Positions 35,012 through 44,457 are shown, counted from the stretch's first letter. The stretch: 64,000 bases of DNA from Nakamurella lactea DSM 19367 (GCF_000426645.1 NZ_AUFT01000024.1:1-64000); one strand, 5' to 3'. Program-made: numbers and translations. The notes: a model not told the origin generated them from the sequence alone.

Positions 35012-36190
35012 ATGAAGCACCGCAGGATGTTCGTCACCGCCGCCGCGATCTGCTCGATCATGATCGCTGCGGCCTGTTCGTCAACCAATGCCGGGTCGTC
35101 CGGCTCGTCCACCGCCGAGTCGTCCACCGCCGAGTCGTCCGCGGCCGGGTCGACAGCATCGCCGGCGGAGTCGTCGGCAGCATCGTCCGGCACGCCGGCG
35201 TCGGAGGCAAGCTCGTCGGCCGCCGGATCGACAGCCGCCGGAAGCGATGCAGCGGATCCGAACCTGCTGAAGGGGAAGACGGTCTGGTACGCCGATGTGA
35301 CGGATGCCAACCCGTTGGTCCAGGCGATCGCCCAGGCCCTCAACGACCGGCTGACGGCCAACGGCGCCACCATGATCCGCTCGTTCGCCATGAACACCAC
35401 CACAGGTCAACTCGATCTGGGCGTGCAGGCGGAGGCGGTGAACCGGGGAATCGCCGCCAAGCCGTCCGCGATCGCCTACTTCGTCGTTGATCCGAAGTCG
35501 ATGAAGCCGCAGATCGAGCGGGCCCGGAAGTCCGGGATCCCGGTCTACGCCGCATTCGGCAAGCCCGACGGGTTCGACGTCGACGCCTACATCACCCTGA
35601 ACGACGAGCAACAGGGCTATCTCTCGGCGAAGTACCTGGCCGATCATCTGCCCAAGGGCGCCAAGGTCGCAGTGATCAGCGGGCCGCCGACTCCCAACGT
35701 CAACGCCGAAATGGTCGGTGCGAACAAGGCGCTCGCCGAGGCCGGCGTCACCCTGGTCGGCGACGAGAACCAGCAGCGCAACCTGACCGACAACGCGGCT
35801 GGTGGACAGCAGATCATGCAGGGCATCCTGCAGCGAGAACCCGACGTGCAGGGTGTGTTCTCCTACAACGACGACTCCGCGCTCGGCGCAATCGCCGCCG
35901 CGAAGGCCGCGGGCAAGACCGTATTGTTCACATCCCGCAACGGCACCAAGGACGCGGTGGCGGCAATCAAGGGTGGGAGTCTGCTCGCCACCTGCGACAT
36001 CGATCCGATCGCCCTCGGACACGAACTCGGCCAGGCGATCGTCGACAAGCTTGCGGGCCGTTCCGACCTGCCGGTCAATGCCCAGCTGCCGGCACCGGAC
36101 ACCAGCGACTGCCTGATCACGTCCGACAACGTCGCCTCTTGGAAGCCCTACGAGGAACAGATCCACTACCAGGACATCAAGACAGGCTGA
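35012..36190 (+). CDS. ABC transporter substrate-binding lipoprotein (RbsB-like)
   Basis: 392 residues. MKHRRMFVTAAAICSIMIAAAC is a lipoprotein signal with cysteine at residue 22. About 50 residues of Ser/Ala/Glu repeats (coded by degenerate 9-15-bp DNA repeats near 35104-35230) form a tether. A type-1 periplasmic-binding domain follows: KTVWYADVTDANPLVQAIAQALNDRL, DPKSMKPQIERARKSGIPVYA, NEVQ-like QQRNLTDNAAGGQQIMQGILQREPDVQGVFSYNDDSALGAI and a C-terminal NLPVNAQ-like tail. The class usually binds sugars, but in this operon the ligand is more likely the substrate of the HyuA/DUF917 enzymes. It starts 28 nt after the HyuA stop. Confidence 0.86.
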   Translation: MKHRRMFVTAAAICSIMIAAACSSTNAGSSGSSTAESSTAESSAAGSTASPAESSAASSGTPASEASSSAAGSTAAGSDAADPNLLKGKTVWYADVTDANPLVQAIAQALNDRLTANGATMIRSFAMNTTTGQLDLGVQAEAVNRGIAAKPSAIAYFVVDPKSMKPQIERARKSGIPVYAAFGKPDGFDVDAYITLNDEQQGYLSAKYLADHLPKGAKVAVISGPPTPNVNAEMVGANKALAEAGVTLVGDENQQRNLTDNAAGGQQIMQGILQREPDVQGVFSYNDDSALGAIAAAKAAGKTVLFTSRNGTKDAVAAIKGGSLLATCDIDPIALGHELGQAIVDKLAGRSDLPVNAQLPAPDTSDCLITSDNVASWKPYEEQIHYQDIKTG

Positions 36191-36220
36191 TCCGATGTCG
36201 GCCGATAACGAAGGTGCGAC

Positions 36221-37804
36221 ATGCTGATCGAGCTGCAAGGGGTGTCGGTCGCCTACCCCGGGACCCTTGCACTGGACCAGGTGTCGATGGAGATCTCGGC
36301 CGGTGAGGTCGTTGCGGTTGTCGGCGCGAACGGCTCCGGCAAGACCACCCTGCTGTCCACCCTCTGCGGAATCCGCCGGCCGACGGCCGGCCACCTGGTG
36401 CTGGGCGGGCAACAGGTTCGGTTCACCCGGCCCGCCCAGGCACTGGCACACGGTATTGCGATGGTCCCGCAGGAGCCGCAGATCGCGGACTCGCTCCCGG
36501 TCTGGGAGAACGTCCTGCTGGGTACCATCGGCCTGATCGATCGGGCACCGGGCCGGACCGCTCAGGCAGCCGCCAAACGGACGGTCGCCCAGGGGCTCCC
36601 GCACGTCGACCCGAACCAGCCGGCCGGCGAATTGCGGAAGGCGGACCGGGCGATCCTTGGTCTGCTGCGGGCGATGCATCGTCGGCCGTCGGTGCTCGCA
36701 CTCGATGAACCCACCGCCGTTCTCGGCGAAAACAGCGTGCAGGTCGTTGATGCGGCGGCCCGTGCGGTGCGCGAGTCGGGCGGCGCGACAGTGCTGGTGA
36801 GCCACCGGCTTCGTGACATCGTTCAGTTGGCCTCCAGGGTCGTGGTGCTGGTGGACGGACGGCTGGTGCACGATGCACCGATCGGCGCCGTGTCGGTCGA
36901 GGACCTGATCGACCGGATCGCCTCGGGCCGGATGGCCGCCGGCGCAGCCGATGCCGGGAAACAATCGACCAGCGGCCGGTCACCGATCGCCGACCGGGCG
37001 AACACCGCTGCGCCGCGGAGCAACTCCACCCGGACAGACAGCATTCTGGAGCTGCGGGACATCGTCAGCGCCCACGGGCTGACGATCGACCAACTGGAGA
37101 TCCGGCCCGGCCAGATCCTCGGCGTGGCCGGGCTCGCCGGGGCCGGCCGATCACGACTGTGCCGAACCATTGCCGGACACGCACCGTACCGCGGCGAGAT
37201 CACCCTCGTCGGGCAGCGCCTGCCGCGCGGCGCTCGGAACCGTTGGCGAGCCGGAATCGCCTACCTGCCAGAGGATCGCAGCCGCGAGGCGGTGTTCGAC
37301 AGCCTCTCGGTAGCCCGCAATCTTGAGATCGGCGAACTCCCCAGGGCGGCCCTGACTGGCTGGTTTGCGCCCAACCCGGACCGCGGGCGGACCCGGACGT
37401 TGATCGAGCGGTTCGGCATTCGAACGCCGGCCGCCGGGGCGCCGATCACCGCACTGTCCGGCGGCAATCAGCAGCGGGTGGTCTTGGCCAGGGTGCTCAG
37501 CCACCAGCCGCAGGCGCTGATCGCCGACGAGCCGACCCAGGGTGTCGATGCCGCCGGGCGGGCAGCCATCCACCGGATGATCAGGCAGTTCGCGGCGGAG
37601 GGCGGAGCCGTACTGCTGGTGAGCTCGGAATTCGAGGAACTGCAAGCGTTGAGCACCGACATCGTCGTGATGGTGGACGGCAGCATCGTCGCCCACCGTC
37701 CGCCGGACGTCGCCTATCGCGACCTGCTGGCCCTGGCCACCGGTGTGCACGTCGGCACTCCGGTCCATCCGGACGGCAATACCGCAGCACAAGGAGCGAA
37801 TTGA
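36221..37804 (+). CDS. ABC transporter ATPase, two NBDs (RbsA-type)
   Basis: 527 residues. NBD1 has Walker A GANGSGKTT, a weak signature (GELRKADRAILGLLRAM) and VLALDEPTAVL. NBD2 has the degenerate Walker A GLAGAGRSRL usual in this class, an intact signature LSGGNQQRVVLARVL and ALIADEPTQGVD. It powers the permease at 37804 for the binding protein at 35012. The stop TGA shares its last base with the permease ATG. Unlike the carbohydrate-locus RbsA homologue at 8905, a long Ser/Thr/Arg linker (about residues 245-275) joins the two NBDs. Confidence 0.89.
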   Translation: MLIELQGVSVAYPGTLALDQVSMEISAGEVVAVVGANGSGKTTLLSTLCGIRRPTAGHLVLGGQQVRFTRPAQALAHGIAMVPQEPQIADSLPVWENVLLGTIGLIDRAPGRTAQAAAKRTVAQGLPHVDPNQPAGELRKADRAILGLLRAMHRRPSVLALDEPTAVLGENSVQVVDAAARAVRESGGATVLVSHRLRDIVQLASRVVVLVDGRLVHDAPIGAVSVEDLIDRIASGRMAAGAADAGKQSTSGRSPIADRANTAAPRSNSTRTDSILELRDIVSAHGLTIDQLEIRPGQILGVAGLAGAGRSRLCRTIAGHAPYRGEITLVGQRLPRGARNRWRAGIAYLPEDRSREAVFDSLSVARNLEIGELPRAALTGWFAPNPDRGRTRTLIERFGIRTPAAGAPITALSGGNQQRVVLARVLSHQPQALIADEPTQGVDAAGRAAIHRMIRQFAAEGGAVLLVSSEFEELQALSTDIVVMVDGSIVAHRPPDVAYRDLLALATGVHVGTPVHPDGNTAAQGAN

Positions 37805-38802
37805 TGGTCACCCAGATCCCCTCCGATAATGTCGGCGCCCCGACGAACCCGACTGCTCCCGCTGCCGGCCGATCCGGTGGCCGGATCAAGTGGAGCCAGC
37901 TCGCGTTTCCGATGGCGCTGGTGGCGATGACGGTGTTCGGGTTGATCGCCTACCCGACCTTCCGGAGCCTCGACGGGCTACTGAACGTGCTGAGCTTCTC
38001 GTCGATTCTGATGATCGTCGCGCTCGGCCAGACCTTGGTGGTGCTGGGACGCGGCGCCGATCTGTCCGTCGGATCGATGGCCGGTCTGTCCGGTGCCGTC
38101 TTCGCCGTGCTGCTCGCGGGCGGCTGGCCGATGTGGGCCTCGCTGCTCGGTGCGTTGCTGTTGAGCCTGGCCATCGGCGTGATAGTTCACGGATTGCTGA
38201 TCACCAAGCTGCGCATCTCGTTCCTGATCGTCACCCTCGGCACCTTCTCGCTGCTACGCAGCCAGGTGCAGGTGGTTCTGAACGGACAGAGTGTGACGGT
38301 CGACGCGCCGATGCTGGACAGTCTGGCGAACGGCCGCTGGCTCGGCATCCCCGCGCTGGTGTGGATCGCCGCCGCGCTCTACGTCCTGGTGGTGCTGCTG
38401 TTGCGCTGCACCGGCTACGGTCGCGCCCTGTACGCCACCGGATCCAACCCGACGGCGGCCAGACTGGCCGGACTCCCGGTGGATCGGGTGATCATCATCT
38501 CCTTCGCCCTCTGTGCACTGCTGGCCGGGCTGGCCGGACTGCTGTTGGTCGGGCAACTCGGGTCGGCCCAGCCGACCGCCGGCGCCGGTCTGGAGATGTC
38601 TTCGCTGGCAGCAGTTCTGCTCGGCGGGACCCGCTTCTCCGGCGGCAACGGGAACGCCACCCGCACCCTACTCGGAGTCCTGTTCCTGGGCATCCTCAAC
38701 AACATTCTGTTCATCGCGGGAGTCAGCTCCTTCTGGCAGGGCACCGCCTCCGGTGCCGTGCTGATCGCCGCCGTAGCCATTGATCGGAGTCGCAAGGAAT
38801 GA
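37804..38802 (+). CDS. ABC transporter permease (RbsC-type)
   Basis: 332 residues. ATG at 37804 has AAGGAG 8 nt upstream and overlaps the ATPase stop by one base (TGATG). Hydrophobic helices begin at LAFPMALVAMTVFGLIAYPTF. Conserved stretches are GQTLVVLGRGADLSVGSMAGLSGAVFAVLLAGG and ALYATGSNPTAARLAGLPVDRVIIISFALCALLAGLAGLLLVGQLGSAQPTAGAGLEMSSLAAVLLGGTRFSGG, diagnostic of the RbsC/BPD_transp_2 family. It forms the inner-membrane channel of the operon's importer and is followed by the second HyuA-like gene through a 4-nt overlap. Confidence 0.89.
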   Translation: MVTQIPSDNVGAPTNPTAPAAGRSGGRIKWSQLAFPMALVAMTVFGLIAYPTFRSLDGLLNVLSFSSILMIVALGQTLVVLGRGADLSVGSMAGLSGAVFAVLLAGGWPMWASLLGALLLSLAIGVIVHGLLITKLRISFLIVTLGTFSLLRSQVQVVLNGQSVTVDAPMLDSLANGRWLGIPALVWIAAALYVLVVLLLRCTGYGRALYATGSNPTAARLAGLPVDRVIIISFALCALLAGLAGLLLVGQLGSAQPTAGAGLEMSSLAAVLLGGTRFSGGNGNATRTLLGVLFLGILNNILFIAGVSSFWQGTASGAVLIAAVAIDRSRKE

Positions 38803-40391
38803 CGAACGCACAGCAGGGCCCGCTCCGGCTGGGCATCGATGTCGGTGGCACCAATACCGATGCGGTGCTGATGTCTGGCAACCAGGTGTTGTCCACCAGC
38901 AAGATCCCGACCAGCCCGGACGTCATCTCCGGCATCGGCGCCAGTGTCAGCGCGGCGACCGCAGGTCACGACGTCAGCCGTGTCGATCGGGTGATCATCG
39001 GCACCACGCACTTCATCAACGCCGTGGTGCAGGCCCGGTCACTGGCCCCGGTGGCGGCCATCAGATTGTGCACCGCACCCGCGTCACTCCCGCCGTTCCT
39101 TGACTGGCCGTCCGCGCTGAGGGCCGCCGTCGACGGCGGCGTTCACGCCTGCAGTGGCGGCTACCAGTTCGACGGGCGGTTGCTGAATCCGTTGGACGAG
39201 GGCGAGATCGGACGGGTGGCGCAGGAGCTGGACCGCACCGGGCACCGGAACGTGGCGGTGACAGGGGTGTTCTCGCCGCTGGCCGGCGAGCAGGAGTCGC
39301 GGGTGGCGGAAATCCTGACCGACATGCTGCCGGGAGTGAGCATCACGCTGTCGCACCAGATCGGCCGGATCGGCGTACTGGAGCGGGAGAACGCCGCCCT
39401 GCTCAATGAGAGCCTGCGCCCGATGGCCGGTCAGGTGGTGGACGGGCTGGCCGATGCGATCGCCGACCTGGGCATCTCCGCCGGCCTGTACCTGACCCAG
39501 AACGACGGGACGGTGATGTCGCTGGACCGGGCCAGGCGGTACCCGATCACCACGATCGCCTCCGGCCCGACCAATTCGATGCGCGGAGCAGCGTTCTTGT
39601 CCGGCCTGGCCGACGCGGTCGTCGTCGACGTCGGCGGCACCACCACCGATATCGGGCTGCTGCGTAACGGCTTTCCTCGCGAGTCGGCGGTGGCCAAGGA
39701 CCTGGGCGGGGTCCGGAGCAACTTCCGCATTCCCGAGGTCACGTCGCTGGGCATCGGTGGCGGCAGCGTGGTGCACCGCGACGGCGACCGCCTGGTCGGG
39801 CCCGACAGTGTCGGGTTCCGGCTCACCAGCGAGGCCTTGGTCTTCGGCGGAACGGTCACCACCCTCACGGACGTCGCGGTGGCTGCTGGACTGGCCGTCA
39901 TCGGCGATCCGGCACTGGCCGCACACCTGCCGGCAGACCTTGTTCGGGACGCGCTGGCCGAGGTCAACGAACGCATCTTTGATGCCGTCGAAGAGGCCAA
40001 ACTTTCCGACGCGGATCTGCCAGTTGTGATCGTCGGCGGTGGGGCGCAACTGATCTCACCCCGGACACCGCCCGAGAGATTGATCCGCCCGACCGACGGC
40101 GGTTCGGCGAACGCCGTCGGTGCCACGCTGGGCTCGATCGGCGGCGAAGTCGATCGGATCTACAGCCTGGCCGAACAGTCCAGGGCCGATGCGTTGACCG
40201 ACGCCAGGGACGAGGCGATCAAGCTGGCGTTGCGGGCCGGAGCGCGGGCCGGATCGGTGAGCATCGTCGATGAGGAGGACATCCCGTTGAGCCATCTACC
40301 GGGCGGGTCGGCACTGCGGATCAGGGTCAAGGCGGTCGGTGCGCTGGACACGGCCGGAAGCGACCAGGAGAGGACGACGTCATGCGTCTGA
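38799..40391 (+). CDS. Hydantoinase/oxoprolinase (HyuA-like) subunit, copy 2
   Basis: 530 residues, clearly paralogous to the protein at 33406: LGIDVGGTNTDAVLM at the N-terminus, TIASGPTNSMRGAAFLSGLADAVVVDVGGTTTDIGLL (phosphate loops around residue 276), GIGGGSVV and a matching C-terminal DLPVVIVGGGAQLI ... NAVGATLGSIGGEVDRIY. It has the same shortened length and lacks a HyuB partner. Its start overlaps the permease by ATGA and its stop overlaps DUF917 copy 2 by 10 nt, so stoichiometric production with the transporter and DUF917 is likely. The two copies differ enough to suggest distinct substrates or a heteromeric enzyme rather than a fresh duplication. Confidence 0.87.
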   Translation: MTNAQQGPLRLGIDVGGTNTDAVLMSGNQVLSTSKIPTSPDVISGIGASVSAATAGHDVSRVDRVIIGTTHFINAVVQARSLAPVAAIRLCTAPASLPPFLDWPSALRAAVDGGVHACSGGYQFDGRLLNPLDEGEIGRVAQELDRTGHRNVAVTGVFSPLAGEQESRVAEILTDMLPGVSITLSHQIGRIGVLERENAALLNESLRPMAGQVVDGLADAIADLGISAGLYLTQNDGTVMSLDRARRYPITTIASGPTNSMRGAAFLSGLADAVVVDVGGTTTDIGLLRNGFPRESAVAKDLGGVRSNFRIPEVTSLGIGGGSVVHRDGDRLVGPDSVGFRLTSEALVFGGTVTTLTDVAVAAGLAVIGDPALAAHLPADLVRDALAEVNERIFDAVEEAKLSDADLPVVIVGGGAQLISPRTPPERLIRPTDGGSANAVGATLGSIGGEVDRIYSLAEQSRADALTDARDEAIKLALRAGARAGSVSIVDEEDIPLSHLPGGSALRIRVKAVGALDTAGSDQERTTSCV

Positions 40392-41476
40392 TCGGTGAGG
40401 ACGAACTGGAGAACATCGCCGTCGGTTCGACGATCCTCGGTGCCGGCGGCGGCGGCGACCCGTACGTCGGGAAGCTGTTGGCACGGCAACAGATTCGCGA
40501 ACACGGCCCGGTCACCATGGTCGGCCTCGACGAGCTCGCCGATAGCGACCAGGTCTGCTTCGTCGCCGGCATGGGCGCGCCCGGAGTGCTGGTGGAGAAG
40601 CTTCCCCGGGCATCCGAAGCGGTCCGCGCGGTGCAGTTGCTCCAGGAGACGACCGGCGTCGCCATCACCCACATCGCTCCGGCCGAAGCCGGCGGGCTGA
40701 ACGCCATTGTCCCGTTCTCAGCCGCGGCGTTGGGCCTTCCGGTGGTCGACGCGGACGGGATGGGGCGGGCGTTCCCTTCCCTGGAGTTGGTCACCCCCAC
40801 CCTGTACGGAGGCTTGTGCACGCCGTTGGCCATGGTCGACGAACACGGCAACGAGATGGTGCTGCGCAGCCCGTCGAATCAGTGGGCGGAGACCATCGCG
40901 CGCAACGTCACCCTTGCGTCCGGATGCGTCACCATGACGGCTCTCTATCAGATGACCGGGGCTCAGGCGAAGCAGTGGCTGGTCCCCGGGGTGCTGACCC
41001 AGGCCGAGGATCTCGGCCGGTTGCTGCGCGAATCCCGTGCCGCGCATCGGGACTCGGTCGAGGCCATCGTCAACCACCGCCGCGGCGCACTGTTGTTCAC
41101 CGGTCGGGTGACAGCGGTGCGGCGGGCCAACGAGCGGGGCTGGACGATCGGTGAGGCGACCATCACCGGGACCGGCCCGGATCAGGGCAGCAGCATGGAG
41201 TTGCGCTTCCAGAACGAGCATCTGGTTGCGGTTCGGGACGGCGTCGTCGTCGCCTCCGTACCGGACCTGATCATGGCCATGGAGCACGAGACGGGTGAGC
41301 CGATCCCGGCAGAGGAGATCCGGTACGGGTATCGGGTCAGCGTTGTCGGGTTGCCGTGCGACCACCGTTGGCGCACCGAGGCCGGGCTAGCCATCGCCGG
41401 GCCCCGGGCCTTTGGCTACGACGTCGACTACCGGCCGGTGGAGGAGATCGCTGCCCGATCCGAGGTCGACGCATGA
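40382..41476 (+). CDS. DUF917-family protein, copy 2
   Basis: 364 residues. It shows the family glycine loop ILGAGGGGDPYVGK and the segments GVLVEKLPRASEAVRAVQLLQ, PAEAGGLNAIVPFSAAALGLPVVDADGMGRAFPSLE, and the C-terminal GLAIAGPRAFGYDVDYRPVEE, closely parallel to copy 1. In this copy the DUF917 gene follows its HyuA partner instead of preceding it. Start ATG 40382 lies within the last codons of HyuA copy 2, and its stop overlaps the amidohydrolase start by ATGA. Function not established; see copy 1. Confidence 0.85.
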   Translation: MRLIGEDELENIAVGSTILGAGGGGDPYVGKLLARQQIREHGPVTMVGLDELADSDQVCFVAGMGAPGVLVEKLPRASEAVRAVQLLQETTGVAITHIAPAEAGGLNAIVPFSAAALGLPVVDADGMGRAFPSLELVTPTLYGGLCTPLAMVDEHGNEMVLRSPSNQWAETIARNVTLASGCVTMTALYQMTGAQAKQWLVPGVLTQAEDLGRLLRESRAAHRDSVEAIVNHRRGALLFTGRVTAVRRANERGWTIGEATITGTGPDQGSSMELRFQNEHLVAVRDGVVVASVPDLIMAMEHETGEPIPAEEIRYGYRVSVVGLPCDHRWRTEAGLAIAGPRAFGYDVDYRPVEEIAARSEVDA

Positions 41477-42720
41477 GGACGATCCTGCGCGGCGGCACCG
41501 TTTTCGACGGTACCGGCACAGATCCGTACCCCGCCGATGTGGTGCTGGACGGCTCCGTCATCACCTCGGTGGGGTCTGGGCCGGAGTTCCAACCCGGCGA
41601 CCGCGTGATCGACCTGTCCGGACACACCGTCCTGCCCGGCTTGATTGACTGCCACGTTCATGCCGTGTTTTCCGGCGTCGACACGCTGGCGTTGATGCAG
41701 GAGCCGTTCTCGTACCAGTTCTATGCGGCCCAACGCAACCTGCAGCGCACCTTGGACATCGGCGTCACCACCGTGCGCGACGCCGGCGGCGCCGATCTGG
41801 GGATGAAGCAGGCCACCGACGAGGGCCTCATCGACGGCCCGGACCTGCAGACGGCCGTCACCGTGCTCAGCCAGACCGGTGGGCACGCCGACGGTTGGAC
41901 CGTGCACGGCGACCTGCACCGTCTGCTGGTGGAGCACCCCGGGCGGCCGGACACCGTCGTGGACGGCCCCGACGAGATGCGCAAGAGGGTCAGGCAGTTG
42001 GCCAGGGCCGGCGCCGACGTGATCAAGATCTGTACCTCCGGCGGTGTGCTGTCGCCCAGGGACGATCCGCGGCACCCGCAGTTCGGCCCGGCAGAGCTTG
42101 AAGCCTGTGTCGCCACGGCCGCGACTTTCGGCCTGTCGGTGATGGCGCACGCCCAGGGCAAGCCGGGCATCATCAACGCGCTGCGCGCCGGCGTGCGATC
42201 CATCGAGCACGGGATCTACGCCGACGACGAATGCTTCGATCTGATGCGGGAGACCGGGGCGTGGCTGGTGCCGACGCTGTTGGCGCCGGTCGCGTTGATC
42301 CGCGCGATCGATGCCGGCGCCAAGCTGCCGGTGGCGATCGAGGCCAAGGCCCGTGCCGTGGTGGACATACATGCGTCGGCCATCGCCGCGGCCGTCGGCG
42401 CCGGGGTGAAGATCGCGATGGGCACCGACTCCGGAGTATTCGCCCACGGGATGAACCTGGAGGAACTGGTCCTGATGCAGCGCAGCGGAATGTCACCCGG
42501 GGCGGTACTCGCCGCTGCCACGTCCAGTGCCGCCGATCTGCTCGGCCTGGCCGATCGCGGACGGCTGGCACCCGGGTTGCGCGCCGACCTGGCAGTGGTC
42601 AAGGGAGATCCCTTCGATCTACCTGGTCTGCAACGGAATCTGACACACGTGTTCAAGGCCGGAGCGCTGGTCCGTGCCGCCGACGGGTCCACGGCCCGAC
42701 GCCCCGCTCACCACCGATGA
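41473..42720 (+). CDS. Amidohydrolase-family metal-dependent hydrolase
   Basis: 415 residues. The N- and C-terminal beta-sandwich (MRTILRGGTVFDGTGTDPYPADVVLDG; LAPGLRADLAVVKGDPFDL) encloses a TIM barrel with the metal motif DCHVHAVF, KICTSGGV, MAHAQG, EHGIYADDE and the catalytic aspartate in GTDSGVF. This is the imidazolonepropionase/prolidase-like branch of the amidohydrolase superfamily, often acting on cyclic or peptide-like amides. The start ATG overlaps DUF917 copy 2 (ATGA) and the stop overlaps the aldolase start in the same way. It fits a later ring-opening or deacylation step in the operon pathway; the substrate is inferred only from context. Confidence 0.86.
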   Translation: MRTILRGGTVFDGTGTDPYPADVVLDGSVITSVGSGPEFQPGDRVIDLSGHTVLPGLIDCHVHAVFSGVDTLALMQEPFSYQFYAAQRNLQRTLDIGVTTVRDAGGADLGMKQATDEGLIDGPDLQTAVTVLSQTGGHADGWTVHGDLHRLLVEHPGRPDTVVDGPDEMRKRVRQLARAGADVIKICTSGGVLSPRDDPRHPQFGPAELEACVATAATFGLSVMAHAQGKPGIINALRAGVRSIEHGIYADDECFDLMRETGAWLVPTLLAPVALIRAIDAGAKLPVAIEAKARAVVDIHASAIAAAVGAGVKIAMGTDSGVFAHGMNLEELVLMQRSGMSPGAVLAAATSSAADLLGLADRGRLAPGLRADLAVVKGDPFDLPGLQRNLTHVFKAGALVRAADGSTARRPAHHR

Positions 42721-43550
42721 GCGGCCCATCGACCGTCTTGGACCGGCTGCGGGCCGGGCGGCGAGTTCTCGGCACCTTCGTGTTCGAGTTCCCAACTCCG
42801 GGGATCGGCCGGATCTGCGCCGGCGCCGGGGCCGAGTTCGTCATCTTCGATCTCGAGCACACCGGACTCTCCTTCGAGACCCTCACCATGCTGGTCGCCA
42901 CCATGAGGACCACTACTGCCGCGCCGTTCGTGCGGGTACCAACGATCGCCCGGTGGGCGGTCGCCCGCACGCTGGACACCGGCGCGCAGGGGCTCATGGT
43001 TCCGATGGTCGAATCGGCCGCACAGGCTGCGGATGTGGTGTCGTGGGCCCGGTATCCGCCTGTCGGCGTTCGGGGAGCTGCGTTCGGTCTCGCCCACGAC
43101 GACTACCGGCACGACGATGCCGTCGCGTACATGGAGGCGGCCAACACAATTCCGATTATCGCCCAGATCGAGACGGCCGCCGGACTGGCGGTGGCGCAGG
43201 ACATCGCGGCGGTCGACGGGGTCGACGTGCTGTGGCTGGGCCAGTACGACCTGACCAACTCACTGGGGATACCGGGCCAGTTCGATCACCCCGAGTATCA
43301 GGCGGCGCTGCGCCGGGTCGCTGCGGCAGCCGCCGCCAACGGAAAGATGGCCGGTTTCATGGTGTCCGCCCCAGAGGACGTCGCCCCGATCGCAGACCTT
43401 GGCTTCTCGTTGTTCGCCTACAGCGGGGATGTGTGGATCTACCGGCAGGCGCTGCAGGCCGGATTGACCAGCACCCGAGCGCTGCTGAACAGTGACAGTC
43501 CTGCTGACGGCACCCGCCGGACCGGACCACCGCCGTCGGTAGAGCGATAG
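42717..43550 (+). CDS. HpcH/HpaI-family class II aldolase
   Basis: 277 residues. Barrel landmarks are GTFVFEFPTPGIGRICAGAGAEFVIFDLEHTGLS, APFVRVP, GAQGLMVPMVESAAQA, IIAQIETAAGLA with the metal-ligand Glu, and VDVLWLGQYDLTNSLG with the ligand Asp. Family members cleave 2-keto-3-deoxy or 4-hydroxy-2-keto acids to pyruvate and an aldehyde (HpaI, GarL, RhmA). It is the last gene of the nine-gene operon and would deliver central metabolites. The sequence cannot separate a hydroxy-keto acid from a 2-keto-3-deoxy-rhamnonate type substrate, so a link to the rhamnose locus is possible but unproven. Only 13 nt separate it from the convergent LLM oxidoreductase. Confidence 0.86.
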   Translation: MSGPSTVLDRLRAGRRVLGTFVFEFPTPGIGRICAGAGAEFVIFDLEHTGLSFETLTMLVATMRTTTAAPFVRVPTIARWAVARTLDTGAQGLMVPMVESAAQAADVVSWARYPPVGVRGAAFGLAHDDYRHDDAVAYMEAANTIPIIAQIETAAGLAVAQDIAAVDGVDVLWLGQYDLTNSLGIPGQFDHPEYQAALRRVAAAAAANGKMAGFMVSAPEDVAPIADLGFSLFAYSGDVWIYRQALQAGLTSTRALLNSDSPADGTRRTGPPPSVER

Positions 43551-43563
43551 GGCGGACCTGGGC

Positions 43564-44457
43564 CTACGCCCCGGCCAGCGCCGGCCCGACCAGGTTGTCG
43601 ACCAGCCAGCTCAACGGACGTCCGCCGAGTACCGGGGCAATAACGAAATGCGTCGCGCCGGCGGCGATCAGCTCGCCGAGCAGGGCGCGGCTGGCGGCCG
43701 GCTCGGCGGGATCGTCGGCCCGGACGATGAGCTGCACCGAGCGGGTCACCTCGCCCGGCGAGCGACCGATCTCCTCGCAGTACCGGTCGAGAACCGAACT
43801 GCGGGCGGCGAACTCCTGCGCGGATGGCCACGGGAAGTTCCAGATGTCGGCATGTTCGGCGACCACCCGCAGCGCGCGGTCGCCCCAGCCGCCGATCAGG
43901 ATCGGTGGCTGGCGCTGCACCGGCTTGGGTTCACAGATCGCACCGCGCAGATGGATCGACGGGCCGTCGAAGTCGAACGGCTCCGCCGCGGCCCACATCC
44001 GGCGGATCACCCGCAGCGCCTCGTCCAGATCGCGGACCGCCCGGGCGGGTGAGACGAGCGGAACGCCGTAGGCCGCGAACTCGCGGATCGCCGGATTCTC
44101 ACCGGCCGTGTTGCTGCCGCCGGCGCCGATCCCGAAGTCGAGCCGGCCGCCGGACACGATGTCGACGGTCGCCGCCATCTTGGCCAGCAGGGTCGGCAGC
44201 CGCAGCCGGTTGCTGGTGACCATCACGCCGAGCCGCAGCCGGCTGGTCTGGGCAGCAAGGGCGGCCAGCAGCGTCCACGCCTCGAGTGCGGCCGCCGTGG
44301 TCTCGCCGCGCAGCGGCACCATGTGGTCCCACAACCAGGCGTGCTCGAACACGTCGATGGCGTCGGCGTCACGCCAGCTGGCGAGGATGTCGGCGTAGCT
44401 CAGGCCGATCTGGCTGGTCTTGATGCCGAAGCTGAGTCGGCGTGCTGGTGTTGTCAT
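43564..44457 (-). CDS. LLM-class (F420/flavin-dependent) oxidoreductase
   Basis: 297 residues from ATG 44457, with GGGGAG 7 nt upstream; a start at 44475 is less likely. The luciferase-like monooxygenase barrel shows AWLWDHMVPL, LLAALAAQTSRLRLGVMVTSNRLRLPTLLAKMAATVDIVSGGRLDFGIGAG and PPILIGGWGDRALRVVAEHADIWNF, closest in style to F420-dependent actinobacterial members. The enzyme would use F420 or FMN to reduce or oxidise a small molecule in the cytosol. It diverges from a MarR gene across a perfect 13-bp inverted repeat, so its expression is probably repressed by that MarR until a xenobiotic or phenolic ligand is present. Confidence 0.85.
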   Translation of the reverse strand: MTTPARRLSFGIKTSQIGLSYADILASWRDADAIDVFEHAWLWDHMVPLRGETTAAALEAWTLLAALAAQTSRLRLGVMVTSNRLRLPTLLAKMAATVDIVSGGRLDFGIGAGGSNTAGENPAIREFAAYGVPLVSPARAVRDLDEALRVIRRMWAAAEPFDFDGPSIHLRGAICEPKPVQRQPPILIGGWGDRALRVVAEHADIWNFPWPSAQEFAARSSVLDRYCEEIGRSPGEVTRSVQLIVRADDPAEPAASRALLGELIAAGATHFVIAPVLGGRPLSWLVDNLVGPALAGA

